The notes under the pieces: generated by a model
The model's input: only the letters and a program-made list of their open reading frames with translations
Database searches by the model: none
Told to the model about the DNA's origin: nothing
In this document: piece by piece, positions 62,383 to 64,000 of the stretch
How positions within the stretch are numbered: position 1 is the first letter of the stretch
How the letters are laid out: the number at the start of each line of letters is the position of its first letter
Origin: Linepithema humile
Lineage: Eukaryota; Arthropoda; Insecta; Hymenoptera; Formicidae
Direction: 5' to 3'
DNA length: 64,000 nucleotides
Assembly (NCBI RefSeq): GCF_040581485.1
Contig: NC_090128.1
Coordinates: 42,376,931 to 42,440,930, forward strand
Made by a program: the position numbers and the translations under genes

Positions 62383-63466
62383 TCATGCAGTAACGAATTC
62401 GTCCCGATCACTCATTTGCGCTGACAAACTGAACGCCGTGTCTGTGCTGATTTCGCTGTTTAAGCTCTCATTCACATACGCAGGTTTTGCATGAGCGGAG
62501 TCGTTCATTTCCCTCATCAATCCCGCCATATCATCGTCGGGATCAATTTCTTGTGACTCGCCCACCACATCGATGTCCATCTGATTATCAATCATCGACA
62601 CTTCTTTTATCGTGGGCTTCTCCTCCTCGAACTACAAAAACGAGTACAAAAGTCATAGAAGCATTCAAAAATAATTTATTTCCGTTACAAGAGAAACATT
62701 AACGTACCTTCATAGATTCTAGTTTACACGACGGCGGCAAGTTCATATGAAATACACAGTTAGTGTCGAAAATTACAGGTACAGGTTCATGGCACTCGAT
62801 ATCTGCCCGTACCGCTCCGCATGCTTTGAACAAAACTTGATGCGTGTTCTGTATAATCGGTACATTGATTAATTATATAGCTTCTTTTAGAACGTAATCT
62901 AAATATATGCATATGTATATGTACCTTCAGAATATGTTTACGACAATGCTTAGCCGATGGAAGAGTCCTTTCGCCACATTTCACACCACCTTCGGTAAAC
63001 ACGCACTTCGACAAGTTCGGCGGTTTCTGGGCGGGTTCAGTTGCCTAAATATAATTTTTTCTTTTTATTTGGATACTAATGATAATATCACAATCAACAT
63101 CTGTAACTATATTACCTGTGCACGACGTTCTAACGATTTCCTATAAAGTATAGCTTCAGCACCATTTCGTCTGTGATAACGATTTAAAGCTTTTTCTCTT
63201 TCACTGTTTCCTTAGCTTGATCGTGTATGCTACCTATATATTGCGTGTAATTTATTTATCAAAAAATATGTAAAATTCTAATGTTATTTAAAATGTACGT
63301 ACAAAGTGTTTCCTTTTCCTTTTTCAAAGCAAGTAGATATTTTCGTCTTTTCTCCTTCAACACATACTGGAGCCTCCTAAATTGATCGATGTAAAGGGAT
63401 TGAAGCCTAATCAGTTTCTCCCTGGCGATATAGATTACCTCTTCCGCCGTAAAAATACCGGCGTGC
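62383..63466 (-). CDS. KANSL2: KANSL2, second partial copy
   Basis: Exons 63466-63303, 63233-63116, 63044-62925, 62848-62708 and 62631-62383 repeat those of the first copy, including the missing A in the 118-base exon. The next upstream exon (54,297-54,468 in copy one) would lie just past the window if the blocks continued, but the sequence changes at 63,900. The copy is therefore incomplete within the window. Confidence 0.8.
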
Positions 63467-63899
63467 CTTAAAAAATCGATACTAATAATTCGAGGAGTAA
63501 GTAGTATCTTATCCTTGCGCAAAGCAACTACAATAAAATGATGTTAAGACAAATACATGCCAATTTTTATTATGGATAAAAAACAACAAACATATATGAA
63601 AATCTGAAATACGACAATATAAGTTAATAAAATAAAAAAAATATTCTAAATATCTTACTATACAAAATGTATGTTATAAAAACAGAGTCAATACACAATT
63701 TCTGAACACATAAGCTTATGAAAAGAAATAATTATTAACATTGTTAACTTTATTATATTTCTTAACAGCTTCTTTTAATTTAAAATCATAAGTTAATTTA
63801 TAATTATAATGTTATGGTTTGTGATGTTATGATTTGTGTAATTAATAAATAAGCTCTAACGTTAGATACATATGATAAATGATAAGGCTTTAAAACAAG

Positions 63900-64000
63900 G
63901 GTAATTGTTTACTATCACTGCCTCACCTCCGACTTTGATCCAATTAGGCTCTTTCGACGCGTTTTTTTTTTTTTTTTTTTTTTTTTTCTCGCAAAATTGT
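63900..64000. other. Sequence unlike the first copy, with a ~26-base poly-T run
   Basis: After 63,899 the match to 54,194 onward ends abruptly. The new sequence contains no recognisable gene and a long poly-T near 63,963-63,988. It could be the end of an insertion with a poly-A tail read on the other strand, or the true block breakpoint. Confidence 0.6.

Larger units (their letters stand above)
54663..63899. repeat. Right copy of the duplicated block
   Basis: It matches 45,114-54,193. Its MITE cluster (55.0-56.85 kb) has more elements than the left copy and lacks two nested insertions, but has one nested insertion of its own. From about 56,321 to 63,899 it looks identical to the left copy. 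Confidence 0.93.

Overview
This is a 64 kb window of AT-rich eukaryotic DNA with short spliced exons, GT-AG introns (two are GC-AG), CA microsatellites and many short inverted-repeat transposons. Its proteins (U2AF50, Sec23, TFIIB, ENGase, APIP, CWF19L1, CEBPZ, KANSL2, COMMD10) read as insect orthologues. The repeat content and compact gene order suggest a hymenopteran, probably an ant; that is inference, since no search was run.

Layout. 1-6.2 kb: the end of an unidentified Ser-rich coding exon, CA repeats, a MITE, then exons for a single-pass membrane protein tail that may belong to the same gene. 6.8-11.7 kb (-): U2AF50, head-to-head with Sec23 (12.5-17.6 kb, +). 18.4-23.3 kb (-): an unidentified four-TM protein. 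23.3-29.6 kb: no gene recognised. 29.6-32.3 kb (-): cytosolic ENGase. 34.0-36.2 kb (+): TFIIB. 38.3-39.0 kb (+): a short gene encoding only the N-terminal domain of exocyst subunit Sec8. 39.3-40.4 kb (-): COMMD10. 41.6-43.0 kb (+): APIP, of methionine salvage. 43.2-45.3 kb (-): CWF19L1. 47.9-51.1 kb (+): CEBPZ/Noc1. 52.7-54.5 kb (-): part of KANSL2.

The right third is structurally unusual. A block from inside CWF19L1 exon 1 (about 45,114) to a KANSL2 intron (54,193) recurs at 54,663-63,899. The part from about 46.6 kb onward looks identical at a constant 9,706-base offset, whereas the MITE clusters at the left ends differ. Those differences form a record of nested insertions, each with an empty site in the other copy, and of one ectopic MITE-MITE recombination. 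Within each copy the 3' end of CEBPZ carries two large inverted duplications, and CEBPZ and KANSL2 share single-base indels in A-runs that break their reading frames. The block may be a true recent duplication or a haplotypic/assembly artefact; long reads would decide.

The genes are unrelated housekeeping functions (splicing, COPII transport, transcription, glycan catabolism, methionine salvage, ribosome biogenesis, chromatin) and do not form a pathway. I found no RNA gene or CRISPR array and no clearly new biological system. The most interesting items are the chimeric MITE, the duplicated block, the Sec8-N gene and the possible stop-codon readthrough at the left edge.
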